A DNA stretch of 64,000 bases from JBPYFK01 sp051984675 (GCA_051984675.1 JBPYFK010000137.1:1-64000), one strand, 5' to 3'. Positions 1-10,725 are shown, counted from the stretch's first letter. The notes: generated by a model not told the origin, from the letters alone. Numbers and translations are program-made.

Positions 1-1264
1 CGGCGGCGACGACTGGGACCAGCGCATCGTCGACTGGCTGGTCCAGGACTTCAAGAACGGCTACGGGATCGACCTGTCCAAGGACAAGATGGCGCTGCAG
101 CGGCTGCGTGAGGCCGCGGAGAAGGCCAAGATCGAGCTCTCCCAGTCGATGGAGTCGCAGATCAACCTGCCGTACATCTCCCACTCGTCTGACGGCCCGC
201 TGCACCTGGACGCCAAGCTGACCAGGGCCGAGTTCCAGCGGATGACCTCCGACCTGCTCGACCGGTGCAAGGGCCCGTTCCAGCAGGTGATCAAGGACGC
301 CTCGATCAAGCTCGACGACCTGCACCACGTGGTGCTGGTCGGCGGGTCCACCCGGATGCCCGCGGTGGTCGACCTGGTCAAGTCGCTGACCGGCGGCAAG
401 GAGCCGAACAAGGGCGTCAACCCGGACGAGGTCGTCGCGGTCGGCGCCTGCCTGCAGGCCGGCGTGCTGCGCGGCGAGGTCAAGGACGTCCTGCTGCACG
501 ACGTGACCCCGCTGTCGCTGGGCATCGAGACCAAGGGCGGCATCTTCACCAAGCTGATCGAGCGGAACACGACCATCCCGACCAAGCGCTCGGAGATCTT
601 CACCACCGCCGATGACAACCAGCCGTCGGTGCAGATCCAGGTGTTCCAGGGTGAGCGGGAGATCGCCGCGCACAACAAGAAGCTCGGCATGTTCGAGCTG
701 ACCGGCCTTCCGCCGGCGCCGCGTGGCGTGCCGCAGATCGAGGTCTCCTTCGACATCGACGCCAACGGCATCGTGCACGTCAACGCCAAGGACCTCGGCA
801 CCAGCAAGGAACAGTCGATGACCATCACCGGCGGCTCGGCGCTGCCGAAGGACGACATCGACCGGATGGTCAAGGACGCCGAGGCGCACGCCGAGGAGGA
901 CCGCAAGCGGCGTGAGGAGGCCGAGGCCCGCAACCAGGCCGAGACGCTCGTCTACTCCACCGAGAAGGTCCTCAAGGAGAACGACGAGAAGATCCCGTCC
1001 GAGACCAAGGACAAGGTCCAGAAGGCTGTGGACGAGGTCAACGAGGCGCTCAAGGGCGAGGACGTCGACGCCATCAAGTCGGCGGTCGAGAAGCTCGCGA
1101 CCGAGTCGCAGGCGCTCGGCCAGGCGATGTACGCCGACGCGAACGCGGCGGCCGCTGGCGGCTCCGGTGGCGGCGCGGACAGCGCCGGGGCGAGCGGCTC
1201 GTCGAGCTCGCAGGAAGACGTGGTGGACGCCGAGATCGTTGACGAGGACGAGAAGAAGAAGTGA
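1..1264 (+). CDS. dnaK: Chaperone DnaK (Hsp70), 5'-truncated by the window edge
   Basis: This is the C-terminal 420 residues of the ATP-dependent Hsp70 chaperone, which binds exposed hydrophobic segments with DnaJ and GrpE in the cytoplasm. The visible part starts late in the ATPase domain (GGDDWDQRIV). It contains the adenosine/phosphate motif VLVGGSTRMP, the interdomain linker, the substrate-binding beta domain starting at PLSLGIETKGG, the helical lid, and the conserved acidic tail DVVDAEIVDEDE. The linker reads DVLLHDVTPL, where the family consensus is DVLLLDVTPL, so one linker leucine is histidine. A Gly/Ser/Ala-rich spacer precedes the tail. The stop overlaps the grpE start by 4 nt (GTGA), so translation is probably coupled. 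The promoter lies outside the window. Confidence 0.98.
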   Translation, partial: GGDDWDQRIVDWLVQDFKNGYGIDLSKDKMALQRLREAAEKAKIELSQSMESQINLPYISHSSDGPLHLDAKLTRAEFQRMTSDLLDRCKGPFQQVIKDASIKLDDLHHVVLVGGSTRMPAVVDLVKSLTGGKEPNKGVNPDEVVAVGACLQAGVLRGEVKDVLLHDVTPLSLGIETKGGIFTKLIERNTTIPTKRSEIFTTADDNQPSVQIQVFQGEREIAAHNKKLGMFELTGLPPAPRGVPQIEVSFDIDANGIVHVNAKDLGTSKEQSMTITGGSALPKDDIDRMVKDAEAHAEEDRKRREEAEARNQAETLVYSTEKVLKENDEKIPSETKDKVQKAVDEVNEALKGEDVDAIKSAVEKLATESQALGQAMYADANAAAAGGSGGGADSAGASGSSSSQEDVVDAEIVDEDEKKK

Positions 1265-2124
1265 CCGCAGACAGGCCAGAACCGCAGAACCAGGGTGAGA
1301 GCCCGGGTGAGGAGGAACCGGTCGTGGTTCGGGACCGGCGGCGCATCGACCCGACGACCGGCGAGCGTCGTACGCCCGCCCCGGAGGATGCCGGCCTGAA
1401 TGGTCAGGGCGGTACCGAGGGCGACGCTGCGTCGGGGCCGGGCGCGGGAGGTCCGGTGATCGACTCGATCTCCGGCACGCTCGACGACGAGCTTGTGGCG
1501 GAAGCGGCTGACTCGGCGGAGGCGGCGGATGCTGCCGCCCCCGCCGACACCGCGGAGGCGGCCGAGCAGTCCGCGCTTCAGCGGAAGGTGGACGAGCTCA
1601 CCGCCGACCTCAAGCGGGTCACGGCCGAGTACGCGAACTACCGCAAGCGGGTGGAGCGCGACCGGGAATCGGTCGTGGCCAGCGCTAAGGCGTCCGTGGC
1701 GGGTTCGCTGCTCACCGTGCTCGACGACCTGGAACGGGCGGACACGCACGGCGACCTCACGGGACCGTTCAAGGCCGTGGCGGACAAGCTCGTCGAGGCG
1801 CTGCGCGGCTCCGGGTTGGAGTCGTTCGGCGAGGAGGGCGAGGAGTTCGACCCCTCGGTACACGAGGCCGTGCAGCACACCACATCCCCGGACGTGTCCG
1901 GGCCGACCGTGAGCGCGGTGCTTCGGCGCGGCTACCGGTTCGGGGACCGCGTGCTGCGGCCCGCGATGGTCGCGGTCACGGATCACGAGCCGAACGGCAG
2001 TGGTCCCGTCGATCAGGTGAGCCCTGACCAGGCCAGCGCCGACCAGCCCGGCACCGACCAGCCCGGCACCGACCAGGTGAGTGCGGACGAAGCCGAGCCC
2101 AATTCGACTTCCGAGCAGAGCTGA
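1261..2124 (+). CDS. grpE: Nucleotide exchange factor GrpE
   Basis: GrpE releases ADP from DnaK and so resets the chaperone cycle. The 287-residue protein is longer than typical GrpE (about 190-230). Residues 1-100 are acidic and low-complexity. A coiled-coil dimerisation helix follows (QRKVDELTADLKRV onward), then the beta-domain that contacts DnaK, including EEGEEFDPSVHEAV. The C-terminus ends in a DQPGTDQPGTDQ repeat encoded by a 15-bp tandem repeat near 2041-2075. The GTG start overlaps the dnaK stop. dnaJ follows after 49 nt. Confidence 0.97.
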   Translation: MTADRPEPQNQGESPGEEEPVVVRDRRRIDPTTGERRTPAPEDAGLNGQGGTEGDAASGPGAGGPVIDSISGTLDDELVAEAADSAEAADAAAPADTAEAAEQSALQRKVDELTADLKRVTAEYANYRKRVERDRESVVASAKASVAGSLLTVLDDLERADTHGDLTGPFKAVADKLVEALRGSGLESFGEEGEEFDPSVHEAVQHTTSPDVSGPTVSAVLRRGYRFGDRVLRPAMVAVTDHEPNGSGPVDQVSPDQASADQPGTDQPGTDQVSADEAEPNSTSEQS

Positions 2125-2173
2125 CCCGGCCGACCGTGAGCAGGAGCGATCTGACTGAGAGGAGGGACGTCCA

Positions 2174-3352
2174 GTGAGTGCCCGTGAGTGGCTCGAAAAG
2201 GACTACTACGCCGAGCTGGGCGTCTCTTCCGATGCTTCGGCCGACGAGATCAAGAAGGCGTACCGGAAGCTGGCCCGGGAGAACCATCCCGACGCCCATC
2301 CCGGGAACGCTCAGGCGGAAGCCAAGTTCAAGGCGGTGTCCGAGGCGTACGGCGTGCTGTCGGACCCGGAGAAACGCAAGCAGTACGACGAAGCACGTCG
2401 GCTGTTCGGCGCCGGGACCGGGTTCCACGGCGGTCAACCGGGCGGCTTCGGCGGTTTCGGTCAGCCGGGCGGGTTCGATGTCGGAGACCTGTTCGGGCAG
2501 CCCCAGGGCGGAACCGGTGGTCTCGGCGATATCTTCGGCAACCTGTTCGGGGGACGCCGGGGTGGCGCCGGTACGACTAGTCACCGGCCGCGCCGGGGCA
2601 CTGACGTCGAGACCGAGGTGCGGATCGACTTCACGGAGTCGATCCGCGGTGCGACCGTTCCGCTGCGCCTGTCCACGCCGGCGACGTGCTCGAAGTGTCG
2701 GGGTTCCGGCGCTCGGCCGGGCTCTCGCACGCGGACGTGCCCGACCTGCTCGGGCAGCGGGATGCTCACCCGCAATCAGGGTGCTTTCGCGTTCAGCGAG
2801 CCGTGCCCGGACTGCCGGGGTCGCGGGCACACCGTCGACGACCCGTGCCCGGAGTGCGCGGGCGAGGGCGTGAGCACCCGCAGCCGCACACTCACCGTTC
2901 GTATCCCGCCGGGCGTGTCCGACGGACAGCGCATCCGGCTCGCCGGTCAGGGTGAACCTGGCCGGTACGGCGCTACGTCCGGCGATCTGTACGTCGTGGT
3001 GCACGTCAACCCGCACCAGGTCTTCGGGCGTTCCGGCGACAACCTGACGTTGACCGTTCCGGTCACTTTCCCGGAACTCGTGATGGGCACGACGTTGACC
3101 GTGCCGACGCTGGACGGGAAGGTGTCGCTGAAGGTTCCGCCGGGCACCCAGACCGGTCGCACGTTGCGGGTGCGCGGTAAGGGCGTCGGGAAGAAGGACG
3201 GCAGTAGCGGTGACCTGCTGGTCACGCTCCAGGTCGCCGTCCCGTCCAAATTGGACGGTAAGGCGGCGGAGGCGCTGCGCGCCTACCAGGAGGCCACTGC
3301 TGACCACGACCCGCGCGCTGAACTGAACGACATGCTCGGGAGGTCGAGATGA
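2174..3352 (+). CDS. dnaJ: Co-chaperone DnaJ (Hsp40, type I)
   Basis: DnaJ delivers substrates to DnaK and stimulates its ATPase. The J-domain occupies about residues 8-75 with the HPD tripeptide in ENHPDAHPG. A Gly/Phe-rich segment follows (about 80-135). Four zinc-finger repeats are present (CSKCRGSG, CPTCSGSG, CPDCRGRG, CPECAGEG), followed by the C-terminal substrate-binding beta domains. The 392-residue length is normal. The GTG start is preceded by GGAGGG. The TGA stop overlaps the hspR ATG (ATGA), completing a dnaK-grpE-dnaJ-hspR operon as in Streptomyces and mycobacteria. Confidence 0.97.
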   Translation: MSAREWLEKDYYAELGVSSDASADEIKKAYRKLARENHPDAHPGNAQAEAKFKAVSEAYGVLSDPEKRKQYDEARRLFGAGTGFHGGQPGGFGGFGQPGGFDVGDLFGQPQGGTGGLGDIFGNLFGGRRGGAGTTSHRPRRGTDVETEVRIDFTESIRGATVPLRLSTPATCSKCRGSGARPGSRTRTCPTCSGSGMLTRNQGAFAFSEPCPDCRGRGHTVDDPCPECAGEGVSTRSRTLTVRIPPGVSDGQRIRLAGQGEPGRYGATSGDLYVVVHVNPHQVFGRSGDNLTLTVPVTFPELVMGTTLTVPTLDGKVSLKVPPGTQTGRTLRVRGKGVGKKDGSSGDLLVTLQVAVPSKLDGKAAEALRAYQEATADHDPRAELNDMLGRSR

Positions 3353-3810
3353 TCGGCAGGGAGCGGGCGTCGCGTGCCGCGGTGGGCTTTCCTCCGGGCG
3401 CGGACGAGGATTCGCCGGTTTTCGTGATCTCGGTGGCTGCCGAGCTGGCCGGTATGCACGCCCAAACCCTGCGCAGTTACGACCGCCTCGGGCTGGTTTC
3501 GCCGGGCCGCACGCCTTCGGGCGGGCGGCGTTACTCCGCCCGGGACATCGCGCTGCTGCGCGAGGTGCAACGACTCTCCCAGGAGGAGGGCGTCAACCTC
3601 GCCGGAATCAAGCGGATCATCGAGCTGGAGAACCAGGTCGATGCCCTGCGAGCCAAGGTCCAGGAGCTGACCGAGGAAATCGCCGCCGCGCATGCCGCCG
3701 CCGAGCAGGCGGCCGCGCGGGTCCACGCCTCCTACCGTCGTGACCTGGTCCCGGTACGTCAGGAAACCGCGCTCGTGGTCTGGAAGCCGGACCGGCACCA
3801 CAAGCGCTGA
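3349..3810 (+). CDS. hspR: Heat-shock repressor HspR (MerR-type HTH)
   Basis: HspR represses the dnaK operon, clpB and other heat-shock genes by binding HAIR inverted repeats (CTTGAGT-N7-ACTCAAG), with DnaK as co-repressor in Streptomyces. The winged helix-turn-helix spans about residues 24-95: ISVAAELAGMHAQTLRSYDRLGLVSP, then the wing GGRRYSARDI. A coiled-coil segment follows (IELENQVDALRAKVQELTEEI), and the protein ends in a basic tail. At 153 residues it is near the upper end for the family because of about 20 extra N-terminal residues. It is the last gene of the dnaK operon. A HAIR-like site upstream of clpB at 7974-7994 is its likely second target. Confidence 0.95.
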   Translation: MIGRERASRAAVGFPPGADEDSPVFVISVAAELAGMHAQTLRSYDRLGLVSPGRTPSGGRRYSARDIALLREVQRLSQEEGVNLAGIKRIIELENQVDALRAKVQELTEEIAAAHAAAEQAAARVHASYRRDLVPVRQETALVVWKPDRHHKR

Positions 3811-3911
3811 CCGCCGTCCGCGCTCGTGGCCGGTGGCGAGTGCGGACGTGTCCCGGCACGTACCTGCCGGAGCCCAGCCGCTGTGTCGATCACGGGTTCT
3901 AGACTCGGTGT

Positions 3912-4670
3912 GTGGCGGAGTACCGGATTGACGATCTCGCTCGTGCCGCCGGCACGAGCGTGCGCAATGTGCGCGTGTACCAGGATCGCCAGTTGCTGCC
4001 TCCGCCCGCCCGCCGTGGGCGTACGGCGATCTACAGCGACGCCCACCTCAACAGGCTCCGCGTGATCATCAACATGCTGGAACGCGGCTACGCCCTGGCG
4101 CAGATCAAGGAGATGCTCTCGGCGTGGGAGTCGGGCCGCAGCCTCGCCGACGTCATTGGGCTGGAGGAGGCCCTCGGTGCGTCCTGGGCCGACGAAGCTC
4201 CCACGAAGGTCTCGTTCACCGAGCTGCGATCCATGTTCGGCAGCTATGTCACGCCCGAGAACATCCAGCGCGCGCTTGACCTCAACCTGCTGGAGCGGCG
4301 CGGGAGCAGTTTCGTGGCGCCCAGCCCGGGCCTGGTGGAAGCTGGACGGGAGCTGGTCCAACTCGGCGTGCCGTTGAACCAGGTGCTGGACCTGGCCGAG
4401 CGGCTGCAAAGCGACATCGACGACATCGCGGGGCAGTTCATCCGGGTGGTGCGCAGCAACCTGCTGGACGCGGCGGGCGAAGGCTGGCTTCCGACCAGCG
4501 AGGACGAGCTCGCGGCGGCCGTCGAGCTGTTCGGCCGGGTCCGTGCGCTGGCGCAGAGCGCCGTGTCGTCAGCGCTGGCCAGATCGGTGAACCGGGTGAT
4601 TCCCGAGATGCTGGGTACCAGCTTGGCCGAGGCGTGGGCACGGTCTCAGAACGGTCAGGGCCAAGTCTGA
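3912..4670 (+). CDS. MerR family transcriptional regulator
   Basis: The N-terminal 70 residues form a MerR winged helix-turn-helix (YRIDDLARAAGTSVRNVRVY, then the wing RRGRTAIYSDAHLNRL). A helical effector/dimerisation region of about 175 residues follows, with no Cys cluster typical of metal-sensing MerR proteins. The ligand is unknown. The GTG start lies 6 nt after a -10-like hexamer TAGACT (3900-3905) and has no Shine-Dalgarno, so the mRNA is probably leaderless. The gene stands alone between hspR and the convergent flavohemoprotein gene. Confidence 0.85.
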   Translation: MAEYRIDDLARAAGTSVRNVRVYQDRQLLPPPARRGRTAIYSDAHLNRLRVIINMLERGYALAQIKEMLSAWESGRSLADVIGLEEALGASWADEAPTKVSFTELRSMFGSYVTPENIQRALDLNLLERRGSSFVAPSPGLVEAGRELVQLGVPLNQVLDLAERLQSDIDDIAGQFIRVVRSNLLDAAGEGWLPTSEDELAAAVELFGRVRALAQSAVSSALARSVNRVIPEMLGTSLAEAWARSQNGQGQV

Positions 4671-4708
4671 CCGTCGTGCAGCGGCACGCCCTTCATGCCT
4701 TGAAGTGC

Positions 4709-5929
4709 TCAGTCCAGCGTGAACGGGTCGTACTGGATGCGATCCAGGGGTGTGCCGGCCACGAGCATCCGCGACACGGTCGCACGGATCATCGCGGGTG
4801 AGCCGGAGATCAGAACGTCGTGGTCGGCCCAGGCGCCGTAGCGGGTGACCACATCCGCCAGCGTTCCGTGCTCGGCACCGATCGAGCCCGCCGCGTCCTC
4901 CACCACGGGCGTCACCGTCAGCCACGGGTTGCTCAGCGCGGCCCGCTGCATGCCCTCCAGGTCGTGCAGGTCGTCCCAGGTCCGACCGCCGTAGAACAGC
5001 CGCACGTGCGGGTTCTCGCCGTAGCGGGCGAGCTCGTCGATGATGGAGCGCATCGGGCTGAGCCCGGTGCCCCCGGCAACCATGAGCACGTTTCGCTCGG
5101 AACCGCGGTCGACGTGAAGCTGGCCCATCGGCGCGCCGATCCGCCAGCGGTCACCCGGCTGGGCGTGCCCCACGATGGCGCGGCTGACCCAACCGCTTTC
5201 CACCGCGCGCACGTGGAACTCCAGGACGCCGTCGTCGCCGGGCGCGTTCGCCGGGGTCAGGTACCGCCATAATCGCGGTCGCTGGGGCACCTCGACGCTC
5301 ACGTACTGGCCCGCCTGGTAGGGCACCGGATGGTCGGATCGCACGCGTACCACGGCGAGATCCCAGCTCAGCCGCTCGTGGTGCACGAGTTCGCCGTTGT
5401 ACCAGGCGGGGCCGTGGTCGGTGGCGGCCGCTTCGGTCATCGCCGAGGCCATCACCGTGTACGCCTCCGCCCAGGCACGCTCGACCTGCGGCGACCAGGC
5501 GTCGCCGGCGAACTTCTTGATCGCGGCGAGCAGCGCGGTGCCGACGGCCTCGTAGTGGTTGGCGATCACACCGAACTTCCGGTGGTCCCGGCCCAACTGG
5601 CGCAGGAAGGGCAGCAACTCGTCCGGGCGGTCGACCATCTGCACGAAATGCACGATGGCCCGCAGCAGCCGGCTGCGCTGCACCTCCATGTTCACCGGGA
5701 ACAGTTCACGGGTAGCCGGATTGAGGCTGAACAGCATCCCGTAGAAGAACTTCGTCACCTCGGCCGTGTGCGGCTCGACAAGGCTCCAGCTCTCCCGGAT
5801 GAGCTGGACCATGGCGCTCGCCCCACCGCTGCCCTGCTGCTGGTGGTGGTGGCGAGCGTGCTGCGGGATGTTTCCTGGACTGTCGGGTTGTGGGTGGGGT
5901 TCGGGGCGGAACGCGGCGTTGGCTGTCAT
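4709..5929 (-). CDS. Flavohemoprotein-like globin / FAD-NAD(P) reductase
   Basis: The protein fuses a globin domain to a ferredoxin-reductase module, the layout of flavohemoglobins that oxidise NO to nitrate using NAD(P)H. The globin covers about residues 40-170; GRDHRKFGV probably carries the proximal haem His, followed by NHYEAVGTALL. The FAD domain follows (VPYQAGQYVSVEV, RLWRYLTPANAP). The NAD domain has VAGGTGLSPMRSII and ends with the usual aromatic-containing tail YDPFTLD. The first 39 residues are an unusual His/Gln/Pro-rich extension (HARHHHQQQ). The ATG at 5812 is an alternative start that would exclude it. The gene diverges from a PPOX-type flavoprotein gene, which supports a nitrosative or oxidative stress role. 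Confidence 0.9.
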   Translation of the reverse strand: MTANAAFRPEPHPQPDSPGNIPQHARHHHQQQGSGGASAMVQLIRESWSLVEPHTAEVTKFFYGMLFSLNPATRELFPVNMEVQRSRLLRAIVHFVQMVDRPDELLPFLRQLGRDHRKFGVIANHYEAVGTALLAAIKKFAGDAWSPQVERAWAEAYTVMASAMTEAAATDHGPAWYNGELVHHERLSWDLAVVRVRSDHPVPYQAGQYVSVEVPQRPRLWRYLTPANAPGDDGVLEFHVRAVESGWVSRAIVGHAQPGDRWRIGAPMGQLHVDRGSERNVLMVAGGTGLSPMRSIIDELARYGENPHVRLFYGGRTWDDLHDLEGMQRAALSNPWLTVTPVVEDAAGSIGAEHGTLADVVTRYGAWADHDVLISGSPAMIRATVSRMLVAGTPLDRIQYDPFTLD

Positions 5930-6081
5930 GGTTCGCGTGCGGTCTCTCCACGTTGGCGGGCGCGCCGCGCAGGCACGCAGTCAGCCGGTCTCGGCATTTT
6001 CATCCCCCGACAGAGTGGAACACTAACGCTTCTTCGGCTCATCTTGGCGCTTGATGACACCTTCGTGTGTTCAGTAGCCAC

Positions 6082-6093
6082 TATCTGTAGATA
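6082..6093. promoter_or_regulatory. Short palindrome in the flavohemoprotein/PPOX divergent promoter region
   Basis: TATCTGTAGATA has perfect 5-bp arms around a 2-nt centre. It lies in the 238-bp region between the divergent flavohemoprotein and PPOX genes, in an AT-rich island. A regulator such as the MarR protein encoded at 7106 could bind here. The forward gene also has a -10-like TAGAGT at 6122-6127. The assignment is inference from position and symmetry only. Confidence 0.35.
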
Positions 6094-6167
6094 ATGCCTC
6101 GAACTGTCGTGGGAACCTAGCCTAGAGTGCTCCCAAAAATCCGACACTCGTGACACCGTAAGGCGTC

Positions 6168-7046
6168 GTGTACCCCGAACCCCTTACTCCAACCGGTACC
6201 GCGCGTACCACTCTTCTGGACCTAGAGCTCTCTGAACCCGCCGCACCCCCGAGCGGCGCGCCCTCGGTGAGCCAGTCCTCCACGCCGACCGAGATCGAAC
6301 CCCGTGACGCCCCGACCCGGCGCATACCAGTCAGCGCGTTACCTGCGTTACCCGCGCCAGACCCCGATGACCCGTTCACGCAGGCCGACGTGGGCACCCG
6401 GCTGCCGGGCTCGAACGGCGAGCACTTGTTGCAGTGCACCTACGGCACCGAGAAGCGGGCCAAGCGCTTCTACGACGACCAGCTGCTGGATCACCTCAAC
6501 CCGCAGATGCGGGAGTTCATCGGCCGGATGGAGATGGCCTTCGTGGCCACCGCGGACGGTCGGGGCGAGTGTGACTCCAGCCTGCGAGCCGGACCACCCG
6601 GCTTTATCCAGGTGCTCGACGAGCGCCACGTCGCCTACCCCGAATACCGGGGCAACGGCGTCCTGGCCAGTCTCGGCAACATCAGCGAGAACCCGCACAT
6701 CGGCATCCTGATGGTGGACTTCGTCACGGACCTGATCGGCCTGCACGTCAACGGCATGGCCCGGATCGTCGAGGACGCCGACCTGCGGGCACTGCATACC
6801 GGGTTGCCCTCGGACTTCGAGCGTGGCCGATCGCCGGAACGCTGGGTGGTGGTGCAGGTCGAGGAGGCCTACATCCACTGCCGCAAGCACATCCCCCGGC
6901 TGGTCCCGGTGTCGCGCCAGCGCAGCTGGGGCACCGACGATGTCAAGCGCAAGGGCGGCGACTACTTCGAGGCCAAGGGCACGTCGAGACCGTGGCACTA
7001 CCGCCAGGAGCCGGTCGGGGAACAGGTGGGCTCCCGCACCAGCTAG
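6168..7046 (+). CDS. Pyridoxamine 5'-phosphate oxidase (PPOX)-like flavoprotein
   Basis: The protein has a disordered Pro/Thr-rich N-terminus of about 80 residues and then a split-barrel FMN-binding PPOX-like domain (about 100-250), with the segments MAFVATADGRGECDSSLRAG, YRGNGVLASLGNISENPHIG and LHVNGMARIVEDADL. Such proteins bind flavin or F420 and reduce or sense small molecules; the substrate is not predictable here. The first GTG (6168) gives 292 residues, and a start further downstream is possible because the N-terminus is not conserved-looking. It diverges from the flavohemoprotein gene and is followed 59 nt later by a MarR regulator. Confidence 0.8.
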   Translation: MYPEPLTPTGTARTTLLDLELSEPAAPPSGAPSVSQSSTPTEIEPRDAPTRRIPVSALPALPAPDPDDPFTQADVGTRLPGSNGEHLLQCTYGTEKRAKRFYDDQLLDHLNPQMREFIGRMEMAFVATADGRGECDSSLRAGPPGFIQVLDERHVAYPEYRGNGVLASLGNISENPHIGILMVDFVTDLIGLHVNGMARIVEDADLRALHTGLPSDFERGRSPERWVVVQVEEAYIHCRKHIPRLVPVSRQRSWGTDDVKRKGGDYFEAKGTSRPWHYRQEPVGEQVGSRTS

Positions 7047-7105
7047 GCCAGCGGGCACACTGGTCGCCCAAGGTGTCAGCACTGCGAGCGGCGAGAGGAC
7101 CACCG

Positions 7106-7651
7106 ATGACGGGCGACCAGCGTGCGGGTCGGCACGACGTGCCCACTCCTGACGACGACTCGTCATGGGTGCCTGACCGCGAGTCCGAGTCCTCCGCGGC
7201 CGGCGAGAGTGGCGATCCGGGGCGGCGCAGCGCCGCGGAGGCGGTGGAGCGCGAGCTGGTGCTTATGTTCCGCCGGGCTCGGACCCTCTCGGCCTCCGTT
7301 GCGGCGCAGGTGCACCCGGATCTGGACGCCGCTTCGTACGGTGTGTTGCTCATGGTCGACGACGCCGGTTCCATGCGCGGCATGGATCTGGCCGAAAAGG
7401 TCGGCCTGGACAAGTCCACCGTGAGCCGGCAGATTGCCCACCTCGTGGCGCTGGACCTGCTGGAGCGGGCGCCGGACCCGGATGACGGTCGGGCGCGGCG
7501 CATTCAACTCACCGAGCTGGGGCGCACGCGGCTGCGGGAGGTGCGCTGCCAGCGCCGCCAGCATCTGTATGACAGGTTCGGGAGCTGGTCCACCGACGAC
7601 CTGCGGGAGCTGGCGCGCCTGCTGGGCAAGCTCAATGACGAGTTCATGTAG
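7106..7651 (+). CDS. MarR family transcriptional regulator
   Basis: This 181-residue protein carries a MarR winged helix-turn-helix: MRGMDLAEKVGLDKSTVSRQ as the HTH, and a wing with the typical DPDDGRARRIQLTELGR signature. MarR proteins are usually repressors released by phenolic ligands or oxidants. The ATG at 7106 was chosen over an upstream start because GAGAGGAC sits just before it and the upstream start would overlap the PPOX gene by 55 nt. It may regulate the adjacent flavohemoprotein/PPOX promoters. Confidence 0.88.
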   Translation: MTGDQRAGRHDVPTPDDDSSWVPDRESESSAAGESGDPGRRSAAEAVERELVLMFRRARTLSASVAAQVHPDLDAASYGVLLMVDDAGSMRGMDLAEKVGLDKSTVSRQIAHLVALDLLERAPDPDDGRARRIQLTELGRTRLREVRCQRRQHLYDRFGSWSTDDLRELARLLGKLNDEFM

Positions 7652-7701
7652 GGCACTCCCACGTGCGCGGCTGCGGGTGGTGTGAACAACTGCGCCAACT
7701 C

Positions 7702-7827
7702 TGTGGATAACTCTGTGGAGGACGGACCGTTCTCGCTCGAAGTGGTGACGCAGTATCCCCAGGCTGCGGGGTCTCGAAACGGCGTGGTAGCCGGCCCCGT
7801 CAAACCTGTGGATAACTCTGTGGAGAA
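7702..7827. repeat. Two pairs of DnaA-box-like motifs
   Basis: The segment holds TGTGGATAA at 7702-7710 and 7807-7815, each the exact reverse complement of the canonical DnaA box TTATCCACA. Each is followed 12 nt downstream (start to start) by a second box: TGTGGAGGA at 7714-7722 and TGTGGAGAA at 7819-7827. All four fit the relaxed high-GC actinobacterial box (YYVTCCACA on the complementary strand). The pairs are 105 bp apart and share the 19-nt core CTGTGGATAACTCTGTGGA. Neither dnaA/dnaN nor an AT-rich origin is nearby, so this is not oriC. Confidence 0.6.
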
Positions 7828-7973
7828 CTCTTCGCTCCTGGTCAGCGCCGCCGGGTGTCGGCGTGTCGTTCGGCGCTGGCGATACGCCTTCCTGGTCTCT
7901 TGATCCGATTGGCCTGCGCTGGATCGGTCGTGGTCTGTAACGCATTCGTGGGGTGTTCACGCGTCTGGGTAGG

Positions 7974-8006
7974 CTTGAGCGGAAGACACTCAACTTTCCT
8001 TACGTT
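7974..8006 (+). promoter_or_regulatory. HspR operator (HAIR) overlapping a SigH/SigR-type promoter of clpB
   Basis: CTTGAGC (7974-7980), a 7-nt spacer and ACTCAAC (7988-7994) match the HAIR consensus CTTGAGT-N7-ACTCAAG in six of seven positions per arm. Overlapping it, GGAAGA (7981-7986), 16 nt and CGTT (8003-8006) match the SigH/SigR promoter pattern GGAAYA-N16-18-CGTT. Repressor binding would occlude the promoter. The clpB start is 66 nt downstream. The HspR gene lies at 3349-3810. Confidence 0.85.
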
Positions 8007-8071
8007 GGTTGTAGTATTGAGGTCGGATATTGGCGGGCAGCCGCACGCGGTTTAGCTGCACGAGGTGACGA

Positions 8072-10654
<2,583 letters not shown>

Positions 10655-10725
10655 GCGGAACATCGCTCGTTTCACCCATTTAGGGGTATAGATGCCTCTG
10701 GGTGGAGCCGATAAGGAAGACAACC

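Larger units (their letters stand above)
7652..8071. other. 420-bp intergenic region upstream of clpB
   Basis: No credible gene is seen here. The region holds four DnaA-box-like motifs in two pairs (7702-7827), a weaker one at 7681-7689 (TGTGAACAA), and the HAIR operator/stress promoter of clpB (7974-8006). Confidence 0.7.

Noticed and set aside
7163..7993. Minus-strand frame across the MarR gene and the clpB leader
   Set aside because: It crosses a clear MarR gene and the DnaA-box repeats, which it translates into repeats without sense.
7652..8071. Replication origin
   Set aside because: DnaA-like boxes are present, but there are no dnaA, dnaN, recF or gyrB genes, no long AT-rich unwinding region, and only four to five boxes.
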